DNA of 64,000 bases from an uncultured Prevotellaceae bacterium. Its GTDB lineage: Bacteria > Bacteroidota > Bacteroidia > Bacteroidales > Bacteroidaceae. Made by a program: the position numbers and the translations under genes. Where the stretch lies: the NCBI GenBank assembly GCA_902776475.1, contig CACYQD010000013.1, forward strand, positions 45,802 through 109,801, read 5' to 3'. Of the stretch, positions 26,807-36,400 are shown piece by piece. The notes beneath the pieces are model-generated. The model did no database searches and was not told the DNA's origin. It saw only the letters and a program-made list of their open reading frames with translations. The stretch's first letter is position 1; each line of letters starts with the position of its first letter.

Positions 26807-27574
26807 ATGCGAAAACTGCTCCTCGTCATCATTCTGATTATCCTGCCCATCTCTGGATTGCATGCCCAAGATGTGTGGAAAGAAGGCACCCATTGGGACG
26901 TGGAGTGTTATTCCTCTATTGACAGTTTCATCAAATATCAGTTCGCCTTTGAGCTAAGCGGCCACATCGAGATAGACGGTGTTGATTATCTCAAACTGAT
27001 AGATTTAAATGAAGACCAGACGATTGCTTACATCCGCACAGAACGAGGCGACACTGTGGTTTATGCCCGATACATACGAGGGCAAGACTACAACGAATTC
27101 GTGCTATACGACTTTGGAAGCTTCGATCCAGGCACTTGTTTTCAATATTCTACCTGGGATGGTGAGACCTGGGAAAACGGATACCCTGTCTATAGCCTGG
27201 AAACGGATACCATCAAAGAAGAAGGGCTAACCTACTACCATGATGTGATTGTCGATGGCGACACCCTCCCCTGTTGGAACCAAGTCCTGTTCAAAGTGGG
27301 ATGCCTCGATGGCCCCATGGCCTATGTTTATGATCCCTTGGAAAACAGCCCTGCGCGGCCGTTTGGGGAAGACGGGAAGCCCAAACGCCGCAATGTGAGC
27401 CATACGGTTCTGAGACTTGCGGACCGGACCATGGAGTTCATGCCCGACGGCATCATCACGGTCAAGATAAACAAATTTACCCAAGGAGTCTGCTATGACT
27501 TACAAGGGCGACGATTAACCTCAGCTCCCGAAAAAGGTTTTTATATCCTAAACGGGAAGAAATATATAAAATAA
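26807..27574 (+). CDS. Secreted protein of unknown function with recurring C-terminal tail
   Basis: A 255-residue protein with a signal peptide (MRKLLLVIILIILPISGLHAQ). The body (~22-215) begins DVWKEGTHWDVEC, a pattern also seen at the N-terminus of the next gene (PIGTTWEEV). That suggests a shared all-beta domain that I cannot name. The last ~32 residues (CYDLQGRRL…KGFYILNGKKYIK) are the tail shared with the GH5, serpin and C10 protease. At DNA level this tail is very similar to that of the next gene, pointing to recent duplication or exchange. It lies 69 bases after the TPR/HTH regulator and 25 before the serpin gene, so the three may be co-expressed. No catalytic motif seen. Confidence 0.65.
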   Translation: MRKLLLVIILIILPISGLHAQDVWKEGTHWDVECYSSIDSFIKYQFAFELSGHIEIDGVDYLKLIDLNEDQTIAYIRTERGDTVVYARYIRGQDYNEFVLYDFGSFDPGTCFQYSTWDGETWENGYPVYSLETDTIKEEGLTYYHDVIVDGDTLPCWNQVLFKVGCLDGPMAYVYDPLENSPARPFGEDGKPKRRNVSHTVLRLADRTMEFMPDGIITVKINKFTQGVCYDLQGRRLTSAPEKGFYILNGKKYIK

Positions 27575-27599
27575 ATGACGTCAATCCAAAAACCCCACG

Positions 27600-29543
27600 A
27601 TGATGAAAACGATCAAAAGATTACTGGCAGTGATGATGATCACGACGTGTTCCATGATATCCTATGCACAGGATGTCACCACAGAATACTACCCCATCGG
27701 AACAACTTGGGAAGAAGTGTTGTTGGACTACGACATCCCACAGTATGATAGTTTTTTTCGTGTGAGAAGCACTGTTGTTGGAGACACAACTATCACCGAC
27801 ACTGAATATAAGACGATTGAAAGAGAAATAACGGAATGTCGATATGATCCTGCCCAAGTTGGCCATAAGGAATACCAATTCATCCGTGAACAGGATCATT
27901 GCATATATTTCATGGATGGAGAGAGCGGAATGGAGGAAGAAAGACCTATCTATGACTTCAATTTTGAGAACTACGGAGAGGAATTCATATGTCAAGGTTG
28001 GCTTTTCTCCATCAGTTTATTTGACAAGACAGAGGAAGTGCTGCTTGACGGGAACACTTATGATTGTCTTGACCGGCCCATGTCTAACTACAAGATATAC
28101 AAAACGATTGGACAAACACGGGGCGGGCTCATCAAAAGATCGAATCTGTTCGGTGAGAGGACATCCAAGGGGTTGCGGCTTACCCAATTCACACGCAACG
28201 GCACTCTGATCTACAAAAACGAGATCCCTACTCCCACCGACGGAGCCTTGAAAACGGCATATCAACAATTTGCCTTCACATTCTTCAACAAAGTCATGGG
28301 CTCTCATGAGCAAAGCATTATCCTCTCGCCATTCTCAGCACAGATGGCCCTTTCAATGCTGGAAAACGGAGCCGCAAATCACACACTTTCAGAGATACAA
28401 GAAACACTTGGCACCACTGGTTATAGCATCCAGCAGGTAAACTACTACAACAAAGAACTGATGTGGAAGCTTGCCTACCGTCCACCCTACTATTGGAACC
28501 CAGACATGGGACCTGATGAGTTTGGGCAAGAAGTTTATGAATCCACTTATCCTATCTTCGAAATCGCCAATGGGATATGGACAAATCCCAGCATTCCACT
28601 CTACGACAGTTTCCTCGCTACCCTCAACAACTACTATGAAGCTAAAGTCGGCCAAGTGGATTTCTCCAGTCAAGATGGTATAGACGAGATTAATGAGTGG
28701 GTGGATGAAAAAACACACCACTTGATTCCCTGTATCCTTGACTCCCCCAGCGCATCCATTTTGGTCATGCTGTCGAATGTGATTTATTTCAAAGGTTCAT
28801 GGAGCAATCCCTTTATGGAACAAGAAACCAGCAAAGGAACATTTCAACTTGCTGACGGCAACAGCATAGAAGTAGATATGATGCACACCATCGACAATTA
28901 CCATGCGACGAGCACAGACCAATTCAAGATTCTTAAGTTGTATTATGGGGAAGGCGTTTACTCTATGACCATATTCCTACCTAAGGACCATCAGGCCATG
29001 CCACCACTCACCTCCGAGGATTGGAATACGGCATATCAAGCCACCGAATACAAGACTGTTGACCTAAGAATGCCCAAGTTTGATATTGCAAGAGAATATA
29101 CCCTAAACGACATCTTAAAGGAGATGGGCATGGTGGAAGCCTTCCAACCAACAGCTAATTTCAGCCTTGAGAGTCCAATGCCCATGTGGGTTAGCATGAT
29201 CAAACAAAAAGCCATCATCTCTGTAGATGAGAAAGGGACAGAGGCTGCAGCAGCAACTTCTATCTTTGAAACCTCTGGGATGGGGCCTTCTGAAGGTGAA
29301 GAATTCACTTTAGACCATCCTTTCTATTTCACGATAGAGAATAATTCAACTCAAACCATTCTGTTCATGGGCCGCATGAATGATATCGAACGTATATATG
29401 GTGCGCCAGATAGGATAGACTATTTGCCCATGGCAAAGAGTGTCAGAGGAGCAGGACTATATGACCTGCAAGGACGGCAGTTAACCTCACTTCCAGAGAA
29501 AGGACTATATATTCTAAACGGAAAGAAGTTCGTTTGCCCATAA
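27600..29543 (+). CDS. Secreted serpin with an extra N-terminal domain
   Basis: A 647-residue protein. A signal peptide (to ~24) is followed by an N-terminal domain (~25-210) resembling the body of the preceding protein. A complete serpin (~214-600) comes next, with SPFSAQMALSM, LSNVIYFKGSW and the hinge GTEAAAAT (546-553), which marks an inhibitory serpin. Counting from E544 as P17 puts the P1-P1' bond at G560-M561 in IFETSGMGPS. A small residue at P1 would suit elastase-like or cysteine proteases, but this count can be off by one or two. It ends with the shared LQGRQL…KGLYILNGKK tail. Serpins trap proteases irreversibly. Possible targets are host, protozoan or competitor proteases, or the organism's own C10 enzyme; none is shown by the sequence. 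Confidence 0.88.
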   Translation: MMKTIKRLLAVMMITTCSMISYAQDVTTEYYPIGTTWEEVLLDYDIPQYDSFFRVRSTVVGDTTITDTEYKTIEREITECRYDPAQVGHKEYQFIREQDHCIYFMDGESGMEEERPIYDFNFENYGEEFICQGWLFSISLFDKTEEVLLDGNTYDCLDRPMSNYKIYKTIGQTRGGLIKRSNLFGERTSKGLRLTQFTRNGTLIYKNEIPTPTDGALKTAYQQFAFTFFNKVMGSHEQSIILSPFSAQMALSMLENGAANHTLSEIQETLGTTGYSIQQVNYYNKELMWKLAYRPPYYWNPDMGPDEFGQEVYESTYPIFEIANGIWTNPSIPLYDSFLATLNNYYEAKVGQVDFSSQDGIDEINEWVDEKTHHLIPCILDSPSASILVMLSNVIYFKGSWSNPFMEQETSKGTFQLADGNSIEVDMMHTIDNYHATSTDQFKILKLYYGEGVYSMTIFLPKDHQAMPPLTSEDWNTAYQATEYKTVDLRMPKFDIAREYTLNDILKEMGMVEAFQPTANFSLESPMPMWVSMIKQKAIISVDEKGTEAAAATSIFETSGMGPSEGEEFTLDHPFYFTIENNSTQTILFMGRMNDIERIYGAPDRIDYLPMAKSVRGAGLYDLQGRQLTSLPEKGLYILNGKKFVCP

Positions 29544-29824
29544 TGGTTTTCTACTGCAGGAAGAGGGGTGAGTATGCCGGGCGCACTTGCTCGTCTGACG
29601 TTATACGAACGGCCAAGATTCATGTAAGATAAGCCATTCACATGTTTATGAGAACAAATCCCAGGACAGTCTCCCATCTGTCCAAAACCCTTCGTGCGCC
29701 ATTTCTTAACAGTTTTGCAACCGCAAAATAGCATTTGGCTCCAGCCGGGTCTAAGTGTTCTCCTAGGACTCCTCAGCATGGCGCCATCAGAATCAAAGAA
29801 GACAAGCACAACAATCAAGACGGT
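29544..29824. other. Gene-free stretch before the acyltransferase
   Basis: About 280 bases with no convincing ORF and no TAnnTTTG promoter that I can see. It may hold the 3' end of the serpin transcript and degenerate sequence. Confidence 0.5.
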
Positions 29825-30814
29825 ATGAAGAACGAGAAACGAGACATCACTTTTGACATTACAAGAAGCCTGTGCATTTTGTGGATCGTGGGAGTGTGGC
29901 ACCTGAAAGACTACGTGTGTCTTGACGATGTCAGCGAGACCTTCATGCGTGCAGGAGACGTCATCACGACTGCGGTGTTAGGCGCATTCACATTCATGTC
30001 AGGTTTCTTCCTGAAAAGATACAAGATGAGTACGATGTCTGATGCCCTGCTATTCTACAGAAAAAGATTTCTGAGGTTCTGGATGCTGTATTTTGCGTCC
30101 TCGGCAAGCATATACATGGCCAGCGCAGCTGGCGGGTCCCCTTGGTTCTCAAGTCCCTTGAGTTTCGTGCTGTCGCAGCTTGGGCTTTCCGTCTTCTTTC
30201 CCCCATTACCAAGCACTTTCTGGTATATCAGCATGCTGATGCTCTTCTACCTGCTGACGCCCCTGCTGCTTATTCCGCGCAAACGTACGGGAAAGATTAT
30301 CCTTTACGTGACAGTGGAGGCAGTCCTCACCATCCTCTGGCTGGCTGGTGTCATCGAGGATCAGTGCATGCTCTTCTTTCCCATGTATGCTTTGGGAATG
30401 CTCACCAGCGACAGGGACGTGGACAAGGTGAAAGCCAGACGATGTTGGGTCGCCGTATGTGTACCCGTACTTTTCATCCTATCACTGCAGGTGGGACACA
30501 GACACATCGCCTCGTTCTGCTGGCAAATACTGGCCGTGCCTCTGTTGGTCATCTTATCCGACTTCCTCGCCAGTAACAGAATGGTGTGCGCCGTGGGACT
30601 GAAGATCAGCTATGCATCGATGAACATGTATCTGTTCCACAGACATATTTACCTCTTCTCCGTCCTGGTGCTGAACACCAGCTCGTTGCGCAATATCCAC
30701 GAAGCCGTGATGCCTTTATGGCTCGCCGTTCTCGTCGTGGTGCCTGTCATCACAGTGTTCTCCTATTTCCTGCAGAAAGCATACGACCGCATAGTCTCCC
30801 AAACCCTGCACTGA
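29825..30814 (+). CDS. Acyltransferase family 3 membrane protein
   Basis: A 329-residue multi-pass membrane protein of the acyltransferase-3 (OafA/YrhL-like) family, with about 10 hydrophobic helices. The N-terminal segment FDITRSLCILWIVGVWHL carries the family's Arg and His positions. These enzymes move acetyl or other acyl groups onto extracellular sugars or peptidoglycan. I chose the ATG at 29825; the frame is open upstream but the extra residues are not hydrophobic or conserved-looking. It stands alone between the serpin and the aldo/keto reductase, so the substrate cannot be inferred. A hairpin follows at 30875. Confidence 0.8.
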   Translation: MKNEKRDITFDITRSLCILWIVGVWHLKDYVCLDDVSETFMRAGDVITTAVLGAFTFMSGFFLKRYKMSTMSDALLFYRKRFLRFWMLYFASSASIYMASAAGGSPWFSSPLSFVLSQLGLSVFFPPLPSTFWYISMLMLFYLLTPLLLIPRKRTGKIILYVTVEAVLTILWLAGVIEDQCMLFFPMYALGMLTSDRDVDKVKARRCWVAVCVPVLFILSLQVGHRHIASFCWQILAVPLLVILSDFLASNRMVCAVGLKISYASMNMYLFHRHIYLFSVLVLNTSSLRNIHEAVMPLWLAVLVVVPVITVFSYFLQKAYDRIVSQTLH

Positions 30815-30874
30815 CGAGTTCTCATACATCGTATATCAAGTTGAGGAAAAGTAAAACAGCTTTACCCTACCAGT

Positions 30875-30904
30875 CCGATCTCCTCTCCTTTCGGGAGAGG
30901 TCGG
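30875..30904. terminator. Hairpin after the acyltransferase gene
   Basis: CCGATCTCCTCTCC, TTTC loop, GGGAGAGGTCGG: a stem with a small bulge about 60 bases after the stop codon. It could be a terminator or a dispersed palindrome. Copies elsewhere in the genome would favour the latter. Confidence 0.5.
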
Positions 30905-30943
30905 GCAAGGATATAAATAATACACGGATAATCAGAATAGTTG

Positions 30944-30974
30944 TTTGAAAAATCTCCTTTATTTCCTATCTTTG
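30944..30974 (+). promoter_or_regulatory. Consensus promoter for the aldo/keto reductase
   Basis: TTTG at 30944-30947, 19-base spacer, TATCTTTG at 30967-30974. The start codon is at 31109, leaving a leader of about 130 bases in which I see no clear riboswitch. Confidence 0.65.
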
Positions 30975-31108
30975 CAGGTGAGAACATACTTATTATGTCA
31001 AATATGCCATGACACTGTTACCGCCACAGAGGAATATGGCAAATAGACAATAAAAAAATGCCCAAATGGCAAAGAGTTACTTAGGAAAAGACATAAGATA
31101 AAGGACAA

Positions 31109-31933
31109 ATGAAAATCAGGCTCAACAACAACATTGAAATTCCTCAAATCGGTGTCGGCACATGGACACTTAGGGGCGAGACGGCACGTCAAAACGTACG
31201 TTTGGCCATAGAAGCAGGTTTCCGCCATGTTGACACTGCACAAGCTTATGAGAATGAGGAAGAAGTTGGTCAAGGTATCCTGGACAGTCAGGTGCCGAGA
31301 CAGGAACTATTCATCACCACCAAGGTGAGCACGAGCATCATGCGCGGTGGACAGCAAGCAGTCAGGCAATCCATCGACGACAGTCTTTCCAAACTAAAGA
31401 TTGAATACATCGACCTGCTGTTGATCCACTGGCCTGTGAAAGACTGCGTGAAAGACACGTGGCAGGTGATGGAGGAATGTGTGCGGAAGGGCAAGGTGAA
31501 GTCCATTGGTGTGAGCAATTTCAACCGTCATCACCTTGACGACCTGCTCTCATATGCCGAGATACGCCCTGTTATCAACCAGATAGAGGTGCATCCCTTG
31601 ATGACGCAGGAGGAAAACATCACCTATAACCATCAGTTGGGCATACAGGTGGAGGCATGGGGACCGTTCGGTCAAGGTGACATCGACGTGATTGGGCATC
31701 CCCTGCTCCAGTCATTGGCCCAAAAGTATCAGAAGACCGCCTCTCAGATTGTTCTTCGATGGATTGTTCAGAGAGGGCTTATTACCATTCCAAGGGCCAA
31801 GCCCAATCACTTCTCCGAGAATTTGGACATCATGACGTTCGCACTAGCGGAAGAAGACATGCAAGCCATCAGTTCCTTGAACAGGAATCTTCGCTCGAAC
31901 GTTCTCAACGACCCTGAGACCTTCCCGTGGTAA
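31109..31933 (+). CDS. Aldo/keto reductase
   Basis: A 274-residue NADPH-dependent oxidoreductase of the AKR superfamily, close in style to 2,5-diketo-gluconate reductases (AKR5). The catalytic tetrad is intact: D42 and Y47 (HVDTAQAYEN), K72 (ITTKVS) and H107 (LLIHWPV). The cofactor-site segments IPRAKPNHFSENLDI and SNF (GVSNFNRHHL) are present. It is cytoplasmic and of normal length. It reduces aldehydes or ketones of sugars or metabolites; the physiological substrate is not readable. It has its own consensus promoter and a long leader. The SIMPL gene follows 110 bases later and may be separate. Confidence 0.9.
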   Translation: MKIRLNNNIEIPQIGVGTWTLRGETARQNVRLAIEAGFRHVDTAQAYENEEEVGQGILDSQVPRQELFITTKVSTSIMRGGQQAVRQSIDDSLSKLKIEYIDLLLIHWPVKDCVKDTWQVMEECVRKGKVKSIGVSNFNRHHLDDLLSYAEIRPVINQIEVHPLMTQEENITYNHQLGIQVEAWGPFGQGDIDVIGHPLLQSLAQKYQKTASQIVLRWIVQRGLITIPRAKPNHFSENLDIMTFALAEEDMQAISSLNRNLRSNVLNDPETFPW

Positions 31934-32043
31934 TGCCAAGATAAAAAAGGTGAAAGAGTAAGAAAAAAATGTGAACAAAGTTTGAAACTGTGTAACTATG
32001 GCAACTGTATTTCGTCATATTAATGAATTAAAAAAACACAGTT

Positions 32044-32736
32044 ATGGAAAAATATGAAAAAATCATCGTGGCGGCAATCGTGGCATTTGGACTTTTGCTG
32101 CTGGGTCTTTGCTTGAAGGGGGGAATCGACAATTTCACGAACAAAGACCGACGCGTGACCGTAAAAGGACTGGCAGAGAAAGAAGTTGATGCCGACAAAG
32201 TGGTATGGACTTTGAGGCTGCAAGAATCTGACAATGAATTGAAACCCATCTTTGGAAGACTTAAGAGTAAAGTCAAGATCATTGAAGATTATCTCAAGGA
32301 AAAGGGCGTTGACAAAAAGGGCGTCATTTCCGTGAGCCCATTTGATGTCACTGACAACCTCGCTAATGTATGGGGCGACAACAGACCACGCTACAATTAT
32401 AGTGTGATTTGCTCTGTCCTTGTCACCTCGAATGACACCAAGTTCATCAGTGAACTGATATCCCAGTCGAACGAACTGATCGAACGCGACGTCATCTTGG
32501 ATTCCAACAGTGCCGATTATGATTACACCCAATTTCAGAAACTGAAACCGGAAATGATGGCGGAGGCCATATCCAACGCTGAGAAAACCGCGAAACAGTT
32601 TGCCGAGAACAGCCACTCAAAAATCAACAAGATTGTGGAGGCTGGACAAGGGGAGTTTTCCATCGAGAGTTCAGAAATCCCATATAAAAAGAATGTCAGG
32701 GTGGTGTCTACCATCACCTATTCACTCAAGGATTGA
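32044..32736 (+). CDS. SIMPL domain (DUF541) protein
   Basis: A 230-residue protein with an N-terminal membrane helix (residues ~7-27, IIVAAIVAFGLLLLGLCL) and one SIMPL domain (~38-228). Hallmarks are RRVTVKGLAEKEVDADKVVWTL at the start and AISNAEKTAKQFAENS and VRVVSTITYSL at the end. It is anchored with the domain in the periplasm. SIMPL (YggE-like) proteins are linked to stress tolerance in several bacteria, but their molecular role is unknown. It is monocistronic in appearance and followed by a two-tier hairpin. Confidence 0.85.
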   Translation: MEKYEKIIVAAIVAFGLLLLGLCLKGGIDNFTNKDRRVTVKGLAEKEVDADKVVWTLRLQESDNELKPIFGRLKSKVKIIEDYLKEKGVDKKGVISVSPFDVTDNLANVWGDNRPRYNYSVICSVLVTSNDTKFISELISQSNELIERDVILDSNSADYDYTQFQKLKPEMMAEAISNAEKTAKQFAENSHSKINKIVEAGQGEFSIESSEIPYKKNVRVVSTITYSLKD

Positions 32737-32757
32737 ACCACTGCGACCAATACGGTT

Positions 32758-32801
32758 GGGAACGGTGGAGATTCCACAACAGGAATCAAAACTCCGTTCC
32801 C
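32758..32801 (+). terminator. Two-tier hairpin after the SIMPL gene
   Basis: The outer stem is GGGAACGG (32758-32765) with CCGTTCCC (32794-32801). The inner stem is GATTCC (32770-32775) with GGAATC (32782-32787), loop ACAACA. No T-run follows, so this is a terminator or a structured RNA end. Confidence 0.5.
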
Positions 32802-32821
32802 ATGATTCATAGAAGATTCGT

Positions 32822-32974
32822 CACTTGGTGGTAAAGTCAGTCCACCAGCCTCCGGGTTTGAGGGAGGAGCCGTAAAAGTCCCTCTTGGTGACGTTCTTCT
32901 CTTTCCACTTCAGACTGCTTTTCCTCGTTGAGCAAATCTATATTGAGAACGGAATGAGGAATTTTGGAAAAAAT
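32822..32974 (-). pseudogene. Possible 3' remnant of an unidentified gene
   Basis: Read on the minus strand, the ~35 codons ending in TGA at 32822 give KWKEKNVTKRDFYGSSLKPG and a GGWWTDFTTK end, protein-like in composition. The frame is closed by a stop about 50 codons upstream, and no start is evident. It may be the tail of a decayed gene. I do not recognise the family, and chance is not excluded. Confidence 0.25.
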
Positions 32975-33008
32975 GAAGGTTTCATTTTTCCATTTAAGAA
33001 AAAAGATG

Positions 33009-33016
33009 TAGCTTTG
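33009..33016 (+). promoter_or_regulatory. -7 box upstream of the cupin gene
   Basis: TAGCTTTG matches TAnnTTTG and lies 56 bases before the ATG at 33072. The -33 region is only T-rich. Confidence 0.45.
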
Positions 33017-33071
33017 CAAAGGAGACGGAGGTTTGTGGCATGTTGCCATCAAACAACAGCAACCGGCTTAA

Positions 33072-33416
33072 ATGATTACTATGATTATCAAATACAGTGA
33101 GATTGAGGAGCAGCGGATTCAAGGGTTCAAAGGCGGTAACGGCGAACTGGTCACCCGCAACTTTGTAGATGAGAACAACAAGATCATGTTGAGTCATCTT
33201 AAGCCAGGTGCCAACATCGGATACCATACCCATGAAATGAATTCTGAGATTATCCTCGTCCTGAGCGGTGAAGGCTATTTCGAGTATGATGATACCACGG
33301 AACGTGTGAAAGCCGGCGACGTGCATTATTGTCCCCAGGGGCATTCACACGCCTTCTACAATGACAGGAAAGAGGACCTCGCCTATTTCGCCATTGTGCC
33401 AGAGCACCATCAGTAA
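33072..33416 (+). CDS. Small cupin-domain protein
   Basis: A 114-residue single-domain cupin. Motif 1 is HLKPGANIGYHTHEMNSEIILVLSGEG and motif 2 is VKAGDVHYCPQGHSHAFYN, supplying the His/Glu ligands (H in GYHTH, E in NSE, H in GHSHAF) for a metal ion. Such stand-alone cupins range from sugar isomerases to dioxygenases and binding proteins, and the function cannot be fixed. It is cytoplasmic. The ATG at 33081 (MIIKYSEIEE) is an alternative start. It converges on the C10 protease gene with a hairpin overlapping that gene's end. Confidence 0.85.
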   Translation: MITMIIKYSEIEEQRIQGFKGGNGELVTRNFVDENNKIMLSHLKPGANIGYHTHEMNSEIILVLSGEGYFEYDDTTERVKAGDVHYCPQGHSHAFYNDRKEDLAYFAIVPEHHQ

Positions 33417-33423
33417 GATGGCA

Positions 33424-33464
33424 GGCATGAAATTGGCCGATTATTTGACGACCAATTTCATGCC
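33424..33464. terminator. Hairpin overlapping the end of the C10 protease gene
   Basis: GGCATGAAATTGG (33424-33436) and CCAATTTCATGCC (33452-33464) form a perfect 13-bp stem with a 15-base loop. The right arm is inside the last codons of the minus-strand protease gene; the left arm is just past the cupin stop. It is a likely shared terminator. Confidence 0.6.
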
Positions 33465-36400
33465 TTTGACCACATAGATTCCTTTCTGAAATTTATTGAC
33501 ATCACGGTACTTTCCAACGTAGATGCCATTGAGTCGATATACGTCATCATCAGCTGCGAACTGCATGGCGGGTATTTCAGAGATATTGCTCACAATTTCA
33601 GGGCCATTGATGGTCAGTACGTCCGGATTGTTGAACTCTGACTCCACGAATACCCTGAACGGAGCAGCCTCACGACAATCCGCATCGAACACAAATTCAT
33701 GATCAACGAGGAGGAAGATCGCATCCTTCTCTGCAGCGCAGGTCTGTCCTCTGAACCAATATCCATCTACACGAGCGGCCATCTCCAATTCCGGCGTGGG
33801 TGGCATTTTCATATTCAAGGTAATGAATTCGACAGTCTTTCCTGCCAACTGTTCGCCGATGGCCATTAGGTAAGGTTCACCTGTCTTGAACTCATCCACA
33901 TAATCCAAGTCTATCACCCCATTGCTCACCTTGGCAACCCGTTGCAACCAGAACTCCTTGCCATAGTCATCAGAATGCTTGAACCACCCGATGTTCTTCC
34001 CGTCGACTTGGACGCGAACCGGAGCAAACGGGAGAGTGATGGATGTCCATTTTGTCAAATCATCGGAGGAGAACGAGCGGATGAACTTCGCATTCATCGT
34101 GATTTCCAATGCCACTGGTGTGAAGAAGTCAAAACCATCATTGATTGTCAGATAACCTGCTTTGTTCTCAAAATTGAACACATTCTTCCCCTTCAATCCC
34201 TTGGGCACGGTCTGGTCGAGCAAATAGACCGTATTGGGATTTGCATTGGGTACGACATCCTTGGTAAAGGCATTTCTCAGATTGATGGCCAGGGCATCGT
34301 CGGGCACCTCGAAGACCTCATCAGCCAGTTTTGTCCTGATGTCACCTCCTGCTGTCCAATAGATTGCCCCTTGTGCGATGCGATAAGGTTCAGAAGAAAA
34401 GACCGTCACCTCCTCTTTGCCTACGTAGGCCAATGCCACCAGGCGATAGCCATCACCAAATTCGGTCAAGGGCAATTCACCACTCACTGTTGTCATTCCC
34501 TTTTGGGGAACATACAAGAGGTTTCTGTCGGCATAGACCTTCTCACCATCGGCGTTGACCAAAGCCATCGTGAAATAATGCTTGTAGAACTGATCGCCGG
34601 TATTGGAAACGTCGAACGAGCACAAAATCTTATCCCCGATGATGGTGGTCTTGTCATCAGAGAGGTTGGAAACGAAGATTTCACACCCCAGTTGGGTCCC
34701 CTCATTGGAGACATTGCTGTAGAAATACTGGTCCTCATAGAAATCCGCTGACAGGAAATAGACCTCATTGTTGATATCGAGAGGATGGTCACCATCGATA
34801 TAGATGGCAATATCACGACTGGTGTTCTCCTCTATGCACACACTCTCAGAAGCCACGTCACCGATGGTTCCATCTTCTTGAATTTTTCGGACATAAATAT
34901 CACCGCAGTATTCCCCTCCGGGGTTGGTCAGACTGACAACGATATTGTCGCCCGACTTCCGCACCCTTGTCACGGAGAAATCAGCCGAGGGAACCGGAGT
35001 CAGCGTCAGGTTGTTGCCCTCGATGAGGACATCAACATAGTAATGGTCGGCATTTCTCGCAAGTTGCATTTCCTCCTCCTTCCAGGCGTAGATGGGTCGA
35101 ATGGTGAAATGTCCGTTTTCTATCTCTTTTCCGAATCCCTTCAATGAGATCTCGAAGGGGAAGGCGTATCCATTCCAAAGATAGGAAGATACAGAAGCAA
35201 GTTTTTTTACAAGACTATCTTTTTCGTTGAAGAGTCCCATGCCAACAGAGAACTCGTTCTTGTGAGCAGAAGGATCCGTGATGTTCACAAAACTCTGTGC
35301 GACAATGATGCCTTTGAAATCCATGGAACTGTCATCCCTTGTATATTGGCGGCCATTCTTGAGACTCGGCCTGCCCACCGACACCGCTTTCTCCGGTTGG
35401 ACGTAATCATCCTCCCCCGATGTCTTAACGCCAATGAGAGCCGACTGCATGACATTGAACCTCAAGGAAGTAGAACTGCCACCAATGCCATTGGCCGTCG
35501 CATCAAGCACCGAGATGCGGTAATGGCCATCAGCTGCACCACCCCATCCCCAATTGATGTGATAGAAGCCCTTGCCGTCGTAGCCGTCGCACACAAAGGC
35601 ATGTCCCTCCCATGCCGACGTATAGCCGGTATATAATACAGGTCTGTTGTTTTTCAACTCGTTGATCAGCAGACTGTCCCACTGCGCGATGGTATAGCCC
35701 TCGCGTGAGACATTGTGAATCGTCCATGGGAACTTGAAATAACGGGGCAAGATGGTGGTCAGTCCATCAGTCATGGCGCCGGATGAAGCCGGTGTGTAAT
35801 CCATCTTCACGGCCTGTCCGCAGTACTGCATCAATTTGGCCACAGCATCCTTGGATTCTTGTGAAGATTGGCTGTTATAACTGTTGTGCATGTTCTCCCA
35901 GTCGAACGTCGTAGCAGGAAGAGAAGGCATGAACACGTTGTGGGATTGCGTCGTATAGCTTGGAATGGCGCTGCACTCACCCTCCGGGCACTTGTGGTAA
36001 TAGATGACCTGAGCCATGGCGGTGGCCACACACCCCGTCGGGCAGCGTGTGCCGTTGATGACCGGGCACAAGCCGTTGTAAGGACCGTCCTGGTTCCATT
36101 TTGTCCTCAGCATGGGTTGGATGACATCCGCAGGCCGAGCGAGGGCAGGCGCATTCTTCAGTTTCTTCTCTGCCACCTCTCTGACCGCCTCCTTGTAATA
36201 TTCCATCCACCATCTGACGTTTCCGGGCAGGTTGTTGATATCAAAAGCGCCCTGGTCGGAATAAGCCAAGACCGGAACCGTCTGGTCGTCGCCGGAGAGG
36301 ATGACGAAACCTTTCCCGTCAGCATGGTTGAACACATATAAATAAGCGTTGCTGTTATTGTTCTCCATCGTTGACCTGTAAGCCAGATGAAGTTTGCCCT

